Source: Psychrobacter fozii
GTDB taxonomy: Bacteria; Pseudomonadota; Gammaproteobacteria; Pseudomonadales; Moraxellaceae
Direction: 5' to 3'
Length of the DNA: 64,000 nt
Assembly (NCBI RefSeq): GCF_003217155.1
Contig: NZ_QJSU01000008.1
Coordinates: forward strand, 1-64,000
A model generated the notes under the pieces. It had not been told where the DNA came from. It saw nothing but the letters and a program-made list of their open reading frames with translations, and made no database searches. Position numbers and translations under genes: made by a program. Position 1 is the stretch's first letter. Every line of letters starts with the position of its first letter. Shown one piece after another: positions 17,979-29,139 of the stretch.

Positions 17979-20030
17979 ATGAATACCCTCAAAAATCGAG
18001 CTACTAGTAGCCATAGTATAGCCACTGATGTGTTTGCTAATACTGATGTCAGTATGGATGTTAATAAGCATAACAATGCCGCGTCTGACGTGAAGGTTTA
18101 TAACCTGCGGTCATTGCTACTCACTTTTTCCATTCTTGTGATTAGCGCTGTTTGCCTACCTGTTAATGCAGCAATTAATGACAATGAGCAGGCTGCAAGC
18201 GAACAAGGCGCAAGTGAGCAAGATAGCGCCCAGTCATCAAGTACACCTGACAATTTCGCTGAATATGCTTCTCAAAAAGTCAATGATATGAGAGAGGATA
18301 GTGTTGGTCTCTCTGGTGTAGTAGAAGAAATATTTGATCCTACTGAGCGTAGCGCCGTCGAGCAGGCAGGTAGATTGCAAGGGGACTCAGCACTGACAGG
18401 AGAGTATAATGAGAGCTACTACATACTCGATAAGCTAAATGCCGGATTACCGCCATTATCTGAGCCACCCAATTTAGAAACGCCGCTTGCAGCTTTAGAG
18501 TTTTTTCAATCAGCAGTAATGAAGCAACAGTACGACTTGGCCGCTTATGCGCTAAACATGAACTTGATTGATGAGAAAAGCCAGCGTGGCCGTGCGCTTG
18601 ATCTAACAAAGCGATTGGACTTTTTGTTATCTGAAAAAGAGCTGTACGTGTTCGACGACATGCCAGATCGTCCCGACGGTCTGATTGAGCCACCACTTGG
18701 TAATACTAGCAGTGTCATGGGCATTGCTAGACGGTCTCTTCAGCTTGGATACATTGATTATCGAGAGCGCCGTGTTCCTATCTATTTGCAGCGAGTACGA
18801 GTAGGTGAGGAAGCGCCTATTTGGGTGTTTTCTGCGCAGACCGTTGGCAATATTGATAATCTCTATGAGCAATATCATCCCGCTGAGTTTGAACGTTATT
18901 TACCCACTTGGTTAAAAATAAAGATATTCGGGATTGCGCTATGGGAGTTTTCAGCGCTCATACTGTTTTTCTTATTAACCATGGGTGTGGGCTGGCTACT
19001 CAGTAAAGGCACTGAAAAAATCATCAATCATTATATCGATGATGAAAAGTACAGCATGTATGTTGGTAGCACCAATGGCGTAGCAGATTTGGTTAATAAA
19101 CTGACGGTACCTTTGACCTTTACGATCAGTTTTTCACTCGTTTTCACCTTAGTTTCTGGCGGTTTTCCTTACTTAGATGCAGTTGCCTCATCCACTCGTC
19201 CCCTTATTTGGATTGGACTGGTATTCAGTACCATGTGGTTAGGTATTCGTATCATTAACTTCTTTGCCAACCGTTATCAAAACATGCAGATTGAGAATTT
19301 GGCTGAAGAGCATTTCGATAAGGAACGTCGCCGCCGTACTTATGTCTCGATATTCCGCCGTGTCTTTATCTTTGTTATGATTTTGGGGAGCTTTTGGATA
19401 GGACTTAGTGAGTTTGCCAATATGGAAGGCCTTGGTAAGACTTTATTGACTTCAGCAGGCATCGCAGGTGTGGTCATTGGTATCGCCGCCCAGCCAATAT
19501 TGGGTAACATTATCGCAGGGGTACAAGTGGCAGTAACTCAGCCAGTACGGATTGGCGATAGTGTGATAATGGATGGCAATTTTAGCACCGTGGAAGACTT
19601 GCGTTACACTTATGCGGTACTAAAAACATGGGATGAGCGTCGATTAATCGTGCCAATGCGTGAATTAATCACTGATAGAGTGGAGAACTGGTCACATACA
19701 GAAGTACATCAGACCTGTCCTGTGTTTTTGTATATTGATTATGGTGCAGATATTGATGCTATTCGTCAACAGTTCATCTCGATGGTCAAAGATAACAAGC
19801 TTTGGGATAACAAAACGGAGCCTGAAATATTCGTCGTAGAAGTGACAGAAAATACCATTCAACTGCGCGGTGCTGTTTCAGGGGTAGGTCCCATAGAAGC
19901 ATGGACGTTAGCCTGTGAGATACGTGAGCAGATGCTTGGTTACTTGTATAAGCAGCAAAATAAGTATCTACCGACAGAGCGTTTTACTTTAACAGAAAGC
20001 CAATCTAGTCAATCCTCTATAAAAGAGTGA
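17979..20030 (+). CDS. MscS-family mechanosensitive channel with long N-terminus
   Basis: 683 residues. A hydrophobic segment ending LPVNAA (about 40-65) looks like a signal peptide after an unusually long hydrophilic start. A periplasmic domain (about 70-305) is followed by four membrane helices and the MscS pore and beta domain: AGIAGVVIGIAAQPILGN, then VTQPVRIGDSVIMDG and WDERRLIVPMREL. Expected role is tension-gated solute release on osmotic downshock. The final eight codons (SSQSSIKE) and the stop coincide with the left end of a family B repeat (20004-20110), so the native C-terminus has been replaced. Start choice is uncertain. Confidence 0.88.
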   Translation: MNTLKNRATSSHSIATDVFANTDVSMDVNKHNNAASDVKVYNLRSLLLTFSILVISAVCLPVNAAINDNEQAASEQGASEQDSAQSSSTPDNFAEYASQKVNDMREDSVGLSGVVEEIFDPTERSAVEQAGRLQGDSALTGEYNESYYILDKLNAGLPPLSEPPNLETPLAALEFFQSAVMKQQYDLAAYALNMNLIDEKSQRGRALDLTKRLDFLLSEKELYVFDDMPDRPDGLIEPPLGNTSSVMGIARRSLQLGYIDYRERRVPIYLQRVRVGEEAPIWVFSAQTVGNIDNLYEQYHPAEFERYLPTWLKIKIFGIALWEFSALILFFLLTMGVGWLLSKGTEKIINHYIDDEKYSMYVGSTNGVADLVNKLTVPLTFTISFSLVFTLVSGGFPYLDAVASSTRPLIWIGLVFSTMWLGIRIINFFANRYQNMQIENLAEEHFDKERRRRTYVSIFRRVFIFVMILGSFWIGLSEFANMEGLGKTLLTSAGIAGVVIGIAAQPILGNIIAGVQVAVTQPVRIGDSVIMDGNFSTVEDLRYTYAVLKTWDERRLIVPMRELITDRVENWSHTEVHQTCPVFLYIDYGADIDAIRQQFISMVKDNKLWDNKTEPEIFVVEVTENTIQLRGAVSGVGPIEAWTLACEIREQMLGYLYKQQNKYLPTERFTLTESQSSQSSIKE

Positions 20031-20110
20031 CCACGTTAACCTCGCTTGAAGTATCACATATACATCTGCACTCGATTGCCGTGATTCTCTTTTAAACTAA
20101 ATCAACTATA
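20004..20110. repeat. MITE-like repeat, family B copy 1 (107 bp), overlapping the MscS stop
   Basis: It aligns base for base with 27430-27536, the same 107-bp length, sharing GTTAACCTCGCTTGAAGTAT and CACATATACATCT. Ends are TCTAGTC and CAACTATA, degraded forms of TATAGTC / GACTATA. Its first 27 bases are read as the end of the MscS frame, including TGA at 20028-20030. Confidence 0.85.
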
Positions 20111-21898
<1,788 letters not shown>

Positions 21899-21969
21899 AA
21901 GGTTTTTGACAGTTTTGTGTTACGTTAGCGAAAGCTGGTTTGCAGAGCTGCCTTGACTTTGAGATTGAA

Positions 21970-22008
21970 ACAGCCAACAATACCTTGTTATTGTTGGCTG
22001 TTTTTTTT
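21970..22008 (+). terminator. Terminator of guaB
   Basis: ACAGCCAACAATA / TATTGTTGGCTGT stem followed by eight Ts. Confidence 0.9.
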
Positions 22009-22095
22009 GTAAAATACATAAACAGATTATTATAATAGTATTATCGCCTGCGTATACGTTGGGCCTTTAATTTTTAGACTTGGAGAGCATATATA

Positions 22096-23478
22096 ATGAG
22101 CTACTTTGGCACCGATGGTATCCGTGGAAAGTTTGGTGAGTTGCCGATTACGCCTGATTTTATTTTGAAGTTAGGCTATGTCACTGGTCAGGTATTGATA
22201 GAGAACAATGACAATCCTGCGCGTAGACCTAGTGTGGTCATCGGTAAAGATACTCGTCTTTCAGGCTACGTTATCGAAGGGGCGTTGCAAGCAGGATTTA
22301 ACGCCGCTGGTGTCGATGTTCATATGCTTGGCCCATTACCAACGCCTGCCATTGCTCATTTAACTCGTAGTTTTAACGCTGATGCGGGCGTAGTGATTTC
22401 TGCATCACACAATCCTTATTATGATAACGGTATCAAACTGTTTTCAGGGGATGGCAAAAAGCTGACTGATGAGATGCAAAATGCTATTAACGATAAGCTA
22501 AAAATTATTATGAGTATCGGTGGCAATGTTAGTGATAATAACAATGATTTGGTCATGCCTATTCTTGATCCAGCACAGTTGGGTAAAAATAATCGAATCA
22601 ACGATGCCAAAGGTCGCTATATCGAATTCTGTAAAGGCAGCTTTCCTTATCAGTATGATTTGAGCCATCTGACAGTTGTCGTAGATTGTGCCAATGGTGC
22701 AGGCTACAGTGTGGCACCAAGAGTTATGCGTGAATTGGGCGCTAACGTGATTGCCATCAACAATACACCAGACGGACTCAACATCAATGCTGATTGTGGT
22801 TCTACTCATCCTGAGGGCTTACAAAAAGCAGTAGTTGAGCACGAGGCAGATGTTGGTATCGCATTAGACGGTGATGGTGATCGTATTGTGATGGTCGATG
22901 AGGCTGGTAATCTGGTCGACGGTGATGGCATCTTATATGTGCTTGCTACCCAAGGTCAGTCCAAGGCTAAAGGCGTGGTTGGTACACTCATGAGTAACAT
23001 GGGCTTAGAGCTAGCACTAAAAGCAGATGGCATTGCATTTACGCGTGCCAAAGTAGGCGATCGCTACGTGATGCATGAGCTTGAAGCGAATGGTTGGATA
23101 TTGGGTGGTGAGCCATCTGGCCACATTTTATGCTTAGATAAGAGCCGTACTGGCGATGCTATCATTGCAGGCTTACAAGTACTGGCTGTGATGCAAGCAC
23201 GTGGGCGCGCGCTCAGTGATCTCGTCGAGGGGTTTGAAGTGTTGCCACAAAAACTGGTCAACGTGCGTCTGTCGCAAATGCAAGATCCGTTTGAGCATGA
23301 GGAGTTGGTTACCGCTTTTGAGAAAGCGCAGGCTACTTTAGAAGGTAGAGGCCGTCTACTGATTCGTCAGTCAGGAACTGAGCCTATGATTCGAGTGATG
23401 GTCGAATCAGATGATGAAATAGAATGTGATGTGCTCGCAAATGACTTGGCTGATCATATCAAAGCCGTATTGGGCTAA
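22096..23478 (+). CDS. glmM: Phosphoglucosamine mutase
   Basis: A 460-residue mutase interconverting glucosamine-6-phosphate and glucosamine-1-phosphate for UDP-GlcNAc supply to wall and lipid A. The phosphoserine loop SASHNP is at about residues 101-106, the metal loop DGDGDR near 258, and the phosphate-binding RQSGTEP near 424. A segment around residues 136-150 ([13 protein letters not shown]) is about a dozen residues longer than in E. coli GlmM (445). pdxH follows 46 bp later with no terminator, so both may be co-transcribed. Confidence 0.96.
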   Translation: MSYFGTDGIRGKFGELPITPDFILKLGYVTGQVLIENNDNPARRPSVVIGKDTRLSGYVIEGALQAGFNAAGVDVHMLGPLPTPAIAHLTRSFNADAGVVISASHNPYYDNGIKLFSGDGKKLTDEMQNAINDKLKIIMSIGGNVSDNNNDLVMPILDPAQLGKNNRINDAKGRYIEFCKGSFPYQYDLSHLTVVVDCANGAGYSVAPRVMRELGANVIAINNTPDGLNINADCGSTHPEGLQKAVVEHEADVGIALDGDGDRIVMVDEAGNLVDGDGILYVLATQGQSKAKGVVGTLMSNMGLELALKADGIAFTRAKVGDRYVMHELEANGWILGGEPSGHILCLDKSRTGDAIIAGLQVLAVMQARGRALSDLVEGFEVLPQKLVNVRLSQMQDPFEHEELVTAFEKAQATLEGRGRLLIRQSGTEPMIRVMVESDDEIECDVLANDLADHIKAVLG

Positions 23479-23524
23479 GATCAGTTCATATAATAAGGCA
23501 ACAATATTAAAATAAGGAATGACC

Positions 23525-24175
23525 ATGAGTATGGATTTTACCGATCAACGTCTGTCATATGAAAAGGGCGCGCTTGATCAACAGTCAGTACCTACATCAC
23601 CATTTGAGTTGTTAAATACTTGGATGAATGAAGCGATAGAGCAGAAAGTGCAAGAGCCGTATGCGATGAGTTTGGCTACTTGCGGTGCTGATAATAAACC
23701 TAGTGTACGTATCGTGCTCATGCGTGAAATTACAGATACTGGTATTGTCTTTTATACCAATTACGAAAGTGCTAAGGGACAAGATATTGCCGAGAATCCT
23801 AATGCTGAGGTGCTGTTTTTTTGGCATGAGCTTGAGCGTCAAATCCGTATCAGTGGCAGCATTGCTAAGATAGATGCTCAAAAATCTGCAGCATATTTCC
23901 AAAAGCGTCCACACGATAGTCAGGTGGGTGCATGGGTTAGCCAGCCACAGAGTGGTGAAGTTGCTGATCGTGCCGTTATGGAGCAAACGTTTGAGCAGCT
24001 ACAAGCAGATTATCCAGAAGACACTCAAGTGCCAACGCCAGTCTTTTGGGGTGGCTATGAGATTACGGTCAATGAGATTGAGTTTTGGCAAGGTCGCGCC
24101 AATCGTATGCATGACCGCATTGTATATACTCAAGAAAATGGCGATAGTTGGAATACCAAACGCTTATTACCATAA
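23525..24175 (+). CDS. pdxH: Pyridoxamine 5'-phosphate oxidase
   Basis: A 216-residue FMN enzyme that makes pyridoxal 5'-phosphate from PNP or PMP. Recognisable parts are EPYAMSLATCG, SVRIVLMREITDTG, ENPNAEVLFFWHELERQIRI, and the C-terminal WGGYEITVNEIEFWQGRANR. I set the start at ATG 23525, because AAGGA (23514-23518) is 6 bases away; an ATG at 23519 abuts the ribosome site and is less likely. Confidence 0.95.
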   Translation: MSMDFTDQRLSYEKGALDQQSVPTSPFELLNTWMNEAIEQKVQEPYAMSLATCGADNKPSVRIVLMREITDTGIVFYTNYESAKGQDIAENPNAEVLFFWHELERQIRISGSIAKIDAQKSAAYFQKRPHDSQVGAWVSQPQSGEVADRAVMEQTFEQLQADYPEDTQVPTPVFWGGYEITVNEIEFWQGRANRMHDRIVYTQENGDSWNTKRLLP

Positions 24176-24191
24176 GTAATTTGACGATAAT

Positions 24192-24242
24192 AAAAAGCCC
24201 CGCTAGCAGTTGTTATAAACAATTTGCTAGCGGGGCTTTTTC
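24192..24242. terminator. Bidirectional terminator between pdxH and the efflux genes
   Basis: AAAAAGCCCCGCTAGCA / TGCTAGCGGGGCTTTTT, a long perfect stem serving the two converging genes. Confidence 0.92.
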
Positions 24243-24279
24243 GCACTTATAGTAAGTGTCGAATAGTAAATGCGGGAAT

Positions 24280-25542
24280 TTATTTTGCTTCAGTATCCAC
24301 GTCGACAGAAACTGACATACCAGGTCGCAGTTTGGCCAGTTCCGGTTGGTTTTCATCTAAATCGATACGTACCGGAATCCGCTGAGCAATTTTAATATAG
24401 TTGCCAGTAGTCGGGTTTGCTGCTGATGAACTAAACTCACTGCCCGTTGCTGGCGAGATATTATTGATACGTCCATAAAACTTAGCACCACCCAGTGCAT
24501 CCACATGGATGGTCGCAGGTTCGTCTATTGTCATATTCGCGATTTGTGTTTCTTTGAAGTTGGCAATAATCCACACGCCCTTCGGTACGATATACATGAG
24601 CTGTGTACCAGCACTAACGTATTGTCCTGATTTTACACTGACTTGGCTTAACTGACCTGACTCGGGAGCTGTGATAATAGTATTGTCCAAATTGATTTTG
24701 GCTTGCTTGGCACCGGCCTCAGCATTTTGGATATTGGCATCAAGTGATGAACGGCTACCGCTGGTTTTTTTGCTAGCTTGCTGTGCAGCTTGTAGATTGG
24801 CTTCAGCCTGTTGTACGCCTGCCTGCGCTTGGGCAAGTTCTGCTTTGGTATGTGCCACCTCCGCTTTTGACACTGCACCAATCGCATCCAGTCCTTGATA
24901 GCGTTTGACATCTTCGCGTGCACTATCAACACTGACTTTTGCACTGTATAAATCGGCTTCACGCGCTTCTATCTGAGCTTGGCTAGACTGGGTGTCTTGC
25001 GCATTACTGGATCGATTGGTTAACGCCACTTCGATATTGGCCTGCGCTTGTTCAAGCTGCTGCTGAAAAGTGCGATCGTCTATTTTTACCAGTAAGTCAC
25101 CAGCTTTCACATTAGCAAAATCCTCTACGGCGACATCGGTCACGTAGCCAGATACTTGTGAGCTGATAATGGTTGTTTGACCTTTTACAAAGGCATTGTT
25201 GGTTTGCTGCACCGTTGGGGTAAAGGGTGGCAGTTTCCAAGCATAAAGAATCAGAAATACACCAATTATGATGAGGATAATAAAAAGCCCTATATTAAAG
25301 AACGTTTTTTTCTTAGGGTTCCATCCTGAAGCGGAAGGAATAGGTTCGGTTGGTGGCATGGGTGTTTCATTATCAGCGTCACTCTCCATTACCTTTTCTG
25401 CAACTTGGGTCTCATTGTCTTCAGCACTTGCTATCTCAACGGTATTAGAAGACAAGTCATTAGAAGATAGGTTGTTAGAAGACAGGATGTCGGCTGGCGT
25501 CTGAGTTTTTTGGTCAGGGTCATTGGATTTTTCTTGGCTCAT
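24280..25542 (-). CDS. HlyD/EmrA-family membrane fusion protein
   Basis: 420 residues. An acidic cytoplasmic N-terminus of about 80 residues, one membrane helix (FFNIGLFIILIIIGVFLILY), then the periplasmic adaptor: a split lipoyl domain (QVSGYVTDVAVEDFANVKAGD and the later half SGQLSQVSVKSGQYVSAG) around a long coiled coil. It would link an inner-membrane MFS pump to an outer-membrane channel. The start is supported by AGGAG 7 bases upstream. It lies 92 bp downstream of the MFS gene; the acidic N-terminus has a LSSNNLSSNDLSSN repeat. Confidence 0.9.
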   Translation of the reverse strand: MSQEKSNDPDQKTQTPADILSSNNLSSNDLSSNTVEIASAEDNETQVAEKVMESDADNETPMPPTEPIPSASGWNPKKKTFFNIGLFIILIIIGVFLILYAWKLPPFTPTVQQTNNAFVKGQTTIISSQVSGYVTDVAVEDFANVKAGDLLVKIDDRTFQQQLEQAQANIEVALTNRSSNAQDTQSSQAQIEAREADLYSAKVSVDSAREDVKRYQGLDAIGAVSKAEVAHTKAELAQAQAGVQQAEANLQAAQQASKKTSGSRSSLDANIQNAEAGAKQAKINLDNTIITAPESGQLSQVSVKSGQYVSAGTQLMYIVPKGVWIIANFKETQIANMTIDEPATIHVDALGGAKFYGRINNISPATGSEFSSSAANPTTGNYIKIAQRIPVRIDLDENQPELAKLRPGMSVSVDVDTEAK

Positions 25543-25634
25543 GACGCGCTCCTAAAGGGTTAGATCAATATAATAGATAATTTGATATGGGTACAAAAAC
25601 GTGTTGTTTATATTTTAGCGATGTTAAAAATATC

Positions 25635-27326
25635 TTATTTTGGTTCACGCATTTTGGCGATAACGGCCAGCTCTTTAGCCAATGGGTTACGTTTATGATA
25701 ACGATAGTAGAAATAATTGAGCAGTAAAATAACGGTAGCACCAGTCGATAGAAGAGCCATGATGAAAAACAAATCACCATAAGCAGACACAGTGGCTTGG
25801 CGCTGAATACCTTGCAGTACTTGCAACACAGCAGCCGTATTGGTTTGAGTGGCATCCGTCATTTGTGTAGATATAGTACTGCGTGCAGCAGCTATCTGTC
25901 CGACTAGCTCAGGATCACCAAAATTGAGTGAGCTGACCATATCTGCATAATAAACCTGCGTACGAACCGTGGTAAATGCTTGAATAGCGGCTGCACCCGC
26001 CAATCCGCCTACCGTTTGTGAAATGCCAAAAATAACGGAAAAACTAATAATATAGGCAGGGCCGCTGGCAATAGCACGCAAAAACCCTTCAAAAACCAAA
26101 GGCCCCATGAAATACACGGCGGCAAATGCAATCAAAAACTGGCTGATATAAAACATATAAGGTGCTGAATTAATAGACACGCTAGTGTCCATCCAAGAAC
26201 CTAAGGCAATCAACGCCACCGCAAAAATAACGGGTCGGCGTAAATCTATCGGATTGGTACTAAAAATACTAATGACCAAGGCCAATACACTGGCGGCTAA
26301 TATGACAGCATAAAAAGTAATCAGCTGATCGCCACCATAGCCTAAGTTGGCAAGTAATCCTGCCGCACCGACATTTTGCTCAGATAGCAAAATTCGCATG
26401 ATAGCGCCGGTAATCATAAAGGCAATAATATTGCGGCTACGCATCCAGCGCACTTGTAGCATTGGATTTTTGCGATGGGTTTCAATCCATAGCGCGATGC
26501 TAATCCCGACGATAGCAATTATGAGTGGATAGATAAGCCAAGGTGTCGTCCACCATAAAATCCTACCTTGTACTAAAACGACAGACAATGCAGCCAGACC
26601 ACTTGCAAAAAATCCAAAGCTTAAAAAATCCAGTTTTTCAAATACTTTCTCTGTATTACCTGGTGGTAGCTCTAATATATTAATCAATCCAAAACAAATC
26701 AGTGCCAAACCAAATTGAAATAGAAATAAGCTTTCAAGCTGACCATCGATGGTGAGGTAGGGCGAGATGATTCGTGACAATGGAATACCAAACTGCACCA
26801 AGCCAAACCCCAAAATTAGACCGCTAGTACGCTTGACGGTTGGCATGCCTTGTAAACAATAGAACAATCCTAAGATGGTCATACCGCTGGCCACCATACC
26901 GCTTAAACCACGCGCTATAATCTCTAAATAATACGGGTCAAGCCACATACCATCAGCAGCCGTCATCAAGCCACTGCTTACAAACCATTGCATGCTGGTT
27001 GCTAGTAGCAAAAAAAACAGGGTAATTTTACTGAATAATGCCATGCCAAATTGCTGACGAATCTTATATAACAATACGGTGATACAAGCATTGGTCATAT
27101 TGTAGGCAACCGATATCCATCCGCCTTCCATAGGCGTTAGGCTAAGGTCACCTTGAATTTGAGTCAGGTTCGCGACCAGCAAACCATTTTGAAAACTGGC
27201 AGTCACCCCAATAATAATACCAATAATCAGGTAAAAAACCTTGCGGCGTGCAGGATGATCAGGATTGGCTGGAGAGCCCACCATCATTGGCTGTTCGTGG
27301 GGCTTGAATTGATACTCAGTACTCAT
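25635..27326 (-). CDS. DHA2-family MFS drug efflux transporter (EmrB-like)
   Basis: A protein of about 563 residues with 14 predicted membrane helices, matching the proton-driven DHA2 family. Helix 1 is followed by LTQIQGDLSLTPMEGGWISV, and SGMVASGMTILGLFYCLQGMP lies in the middle. The longest frame starts with TTG at 27395; I prefer ATG 27326 (MSTEYQFK), though neither has a clear ribosome site. It precedes the HlyD partner, the reverse of the usual emrA-emrB order, and there is no TolC-like gene here, so the outer channel must be encoded elsewhere. Substrate unknown. Confidence 0.88.
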   Translation of the reverse strand: MSTEYQFKPHEQPMMVGSPANPDHPARRKVFYLIIGIIIGVTASFQNGLLVANLTQIQGDLSLTPMEGGWISVAYNMTNACITVLLYKIRQQFGMALFSKITLFFLLLATSMQWFVSSGLMTAADGMWLDPYYLEIIARGLSGMVASGMTILGLFYCLQGMPTVKRTSGLILGFGLVQFGIPLSRIISPYLTIDGQLESLFLFQFGLALICFGLINILELPPGNTEKVFEKLDFLSFGFFASGLAALSVVLVQGRILWWTTPWLIYPLIIAIVGISIALWIETHRKNPMLQVRWMRSRNIIAFMITGAIMRILLSEQNVGAAGLLANLGYGGDQLITFYAVILAASVLALVISIFSTNPIDLRRPVIFAVALIALGSWMDTSVSINSAPYMFYISQFLIAFAAVYFMGPLVFEGFLRAIASGPAYIISFSVIFGISQTVGGLAGAAAIQAFTTVRTQVYYADMVSSLNFGDPELVGQIAAARSTISTQMTDATQTNTAAVLQVLQGIQRQATVSAYGDLFFIMALLSTGATVILLLNYFYYRYHKRNPLAKELAVIAKMREPK

Positions 27327-27429
27327 GGATGAATGACTGTCTTTGAGGGTGGACGGTTGATTGTATAGGCTGCTTAGATTAACAAAGCCTGTCAACGGTA
27401 TAGTCGTACAATAGAATATGTTTTATAGG

Positions 27430-27536
27430 TATAGTCATTCCACTACCAAAGTATGACAGCGTTAACCTCGCTTGAAGTATCACATATACATCTATACTCG
27501 GTTGCCTTGTACTACTTTTAAATTGAATCGACTATA
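27430..27536. repeat. MITE-like repeat, family B copy 2 (107 bp, best ends)
   Basis: Begins TATAGTC and ends GACTATA, the clearest terminal inverted repeats of the family. Internally it shares GTTAACCTCGCTTGAAGTAT with 20004-20110 and, in reverse, TACAAGGCAACCGAG with 40014-40120. It sits upstream of the MFS gene and past the GST terminator. No ORF. Confidence 0.88.
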
Positions 27537-27540
27537 GTAA

Positions 27541-27580
27541 CAAACAACAAAAATAGCCCAAGATAGACTTGAGCTATTTT
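27541..27580 (-). terminator. Terminator downstream of the GST gene
   Basis: AAATAGCTCAAG / CTTGGGCTATTT stem when read on the minus strand, followed by a T-rich tract. It lies about 40 bp past the GST stop. Confidence 0.7.
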
Positions 27581-27617
27581 ATCATGTTTTTTATAAAACA
27601 TTTACTATGGCGTGCGT

Positions 27618-28253
27618 TTAGGCTTGTTTTGATTCGTCATATTCAGCTTCAAGGCGCATGGCACGCTGATAGCTATCAAGGCTCGCCAACTGCTCTGCAT
27701 ATTGCTTAATATGCGGATAATCGTCTAGTTTCTGACGTTGAGCAAGAATAATTAAATCGAACGATAGCATAAAGTCTGCACCACTGAGTTGGTCACCCAC
27801 GATGAACGACTTACCCTCGACCGACGTATCTAGATACTTAAACAATCTGGTCTTTTCTATCTCGATATAACCGTTCAAAAACTCGTTATCCTCGATGCCT
27901 GCTTTTTTGGTAAACAATTCAAGCATAAGTGGCAACATGAGCGAGCTTTCAGCAAAGTCGATCCACTGCAAGTAATGACCATAGTCAGTACTGTCGGGTG
28001 CAGGACGCAAGCGATCTGGCGCAAAGCGTTCGATCAATAGCTCAGTAATGGCACCGGACTCTGAGTATGTCTGACCATCCATTTCGATGACCGGTGACTT
28101 ACCAAGAGGGTGTACCGCTTTTAAGCTATCAGGCGCCAAATGCGTCTTAGCATCACGTTGATGACTCACGATCTCATAAGGTTCGCCTAATTCTTCTAGG
28201 AGCCATAAAATACGCAATGAACGTGATTGGTTAAGATGATGCAAACGAATCAT
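27618..28253 (-). CDS. Glutathione S-transferase
   Basis: A 211-residue cytosolic GST: thioredoxin-fold N-domain with SRSLRILWLLEELGEPY (glutathione site) and SESGAITELLIE, then an all-helical C-domain with the conserved GDQLSGADFMLSFDL. Expected to conjugate or reduce electrophiles with glutathione. It starts 4 bp after the end of the DJ-1/PfpI gene, so translation is probably coupled, and it belongs to the electrophile-response cluster next to a NemR-like regulator. Confidence 0.88.
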   Translation of the reverse strand: MIRLHHLNQSRSLRILWLLEELGEPYEIVSHQRDAKTHLAPDSLKAVHPLGKSPVIEMDGQTYSESGAITELLIERFAPDRLRPAPDSTDYGHYLQWIDFAESSLMLPLMLELFTKKAGIEDNEFLNGYIEIEKTRLFKYLDTSVEGKSFIVGDQLSGADFMLSFDLIILAQRQKLDDYPHIKQYAEQLASLDSYQRAMRLEAEYDESKQA

Positions 28254-28257
28254 AGTA

Positions 28258-28935
28258 TTAACCTTTAAGCTTAGCGAGTAAGCGTTTAGCGGCTTCTTCT
28301 GAAGAGGCTGGGTTTTGACCGGTGATTAATAGACCATCTTCTACCACAAATGATTCCCAATCAGCTGCTTTCTCATAATGTCCGCCATTGGCGATCATTG
28401 CATCTTCTACTAAGAATGGCACGACATCGGTAAGACCAACAGCGTCTTCTTCTGAGTTGGTAAAACCAGTCACTTTTTTGCCTTTAACCAAGTATTCGCC
28501 ATCAATTTTCACGTTTTTGAGCGCTGCTGGAGAGTGACAAACAAACGCAACAGGTTTGTCTTGTTTAACAAATGTCTCAATAAGATTGATAGAGTTTTCA
28601 TCTACTGCCAAATCCCATAATGGGCCGTGACCACCAGGATAGAATACTGAATCAAAGTCTTCTGCTTTCATGTCAGCGAGCTTTTTAGTAGTAGCAAGAT
28701 GCTCTTGAGCATCAGTATCATCTTTGAAACGCAATGTGTCTTTGGTTTGCGTGTCTTCATTGTCACTACTAGGATCGAGTGGTGGCTGACCGCCAGCAGG
28801 AGAGGCTAGCGTGACATTCACACCTGCATCAATAAATGCATAGTAAGGTGCTGCGAATTCTTCTAGCCAAAAACCTGTTTTTTTACCAGTGTCACCTAGA
28901 CGGTCATGTGACGTTAGTACCATTAAAATATTCAT
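28258..28935 (-). CDS. DJ-1/PfpI-family protein (Hsp31-like, possible glyoxalase III or deglycase)
   Basis: 225 residues of the type 1 glutamine-amidotransferase-like fold. The nucleophile elbow is FVCHSPA (C133, H134), the conserved acid is E25 in GFWLEEF, and FYPGGHGPLWDL carries the oxyanion region. Related Hsp31-type proteins convert methylglyoxal to lactate or act as chaperones. Start ATG has AAGGAT upstream. The neighbours (GST, alkenal reductase, YqhD-like reductase) support a role in reactive carbonyl removal. Confidence 0.85.
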   Translation of the reverse strand: MNILMVLTSHDRLGDTGKKTGFWLEEFAAPYYAFIDAGVNVTLASPAGGQPPLDPSSDNEDTQTKDTLRFKDDTDAQEHLATTKKLADMKAEDFDSVFYPGGHGPLWDLAVDENSINLIETFVKQDKPVAFVCHSPAALKNVKIDGEYLVKGKKVTGFTNSEEDAVGLTDVVPFLVEDAMIANGGHYEKAADWESFVVEDGLLITGQNPASSEEAAKRLLAKLKG

Positions 28936-29139
28936 AGTTATCCTTATTTATTATTCATTAGTGTTAAAAATTAGTGTGGATAGAGAAAAAATTCTGTTAT
29001 CAGATAAGTAGCAACCATCTTAAAATTGTAATAGCAAATGATGACTGCTAACAGTATCTATGTTTGAGACTTAATAGTCAGTTGTTAAAGTCAGTATTTA
29101 TGTTGTTAAGTAGTTATAGCGATTATGATTCACCATAAA

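Noticed and set aside
27430..27536. Small RNA gene in the family B repeats
   Set aside because: Constant length and paired ends fit a mobile repeat better; no promoter-terminator pair is seen.
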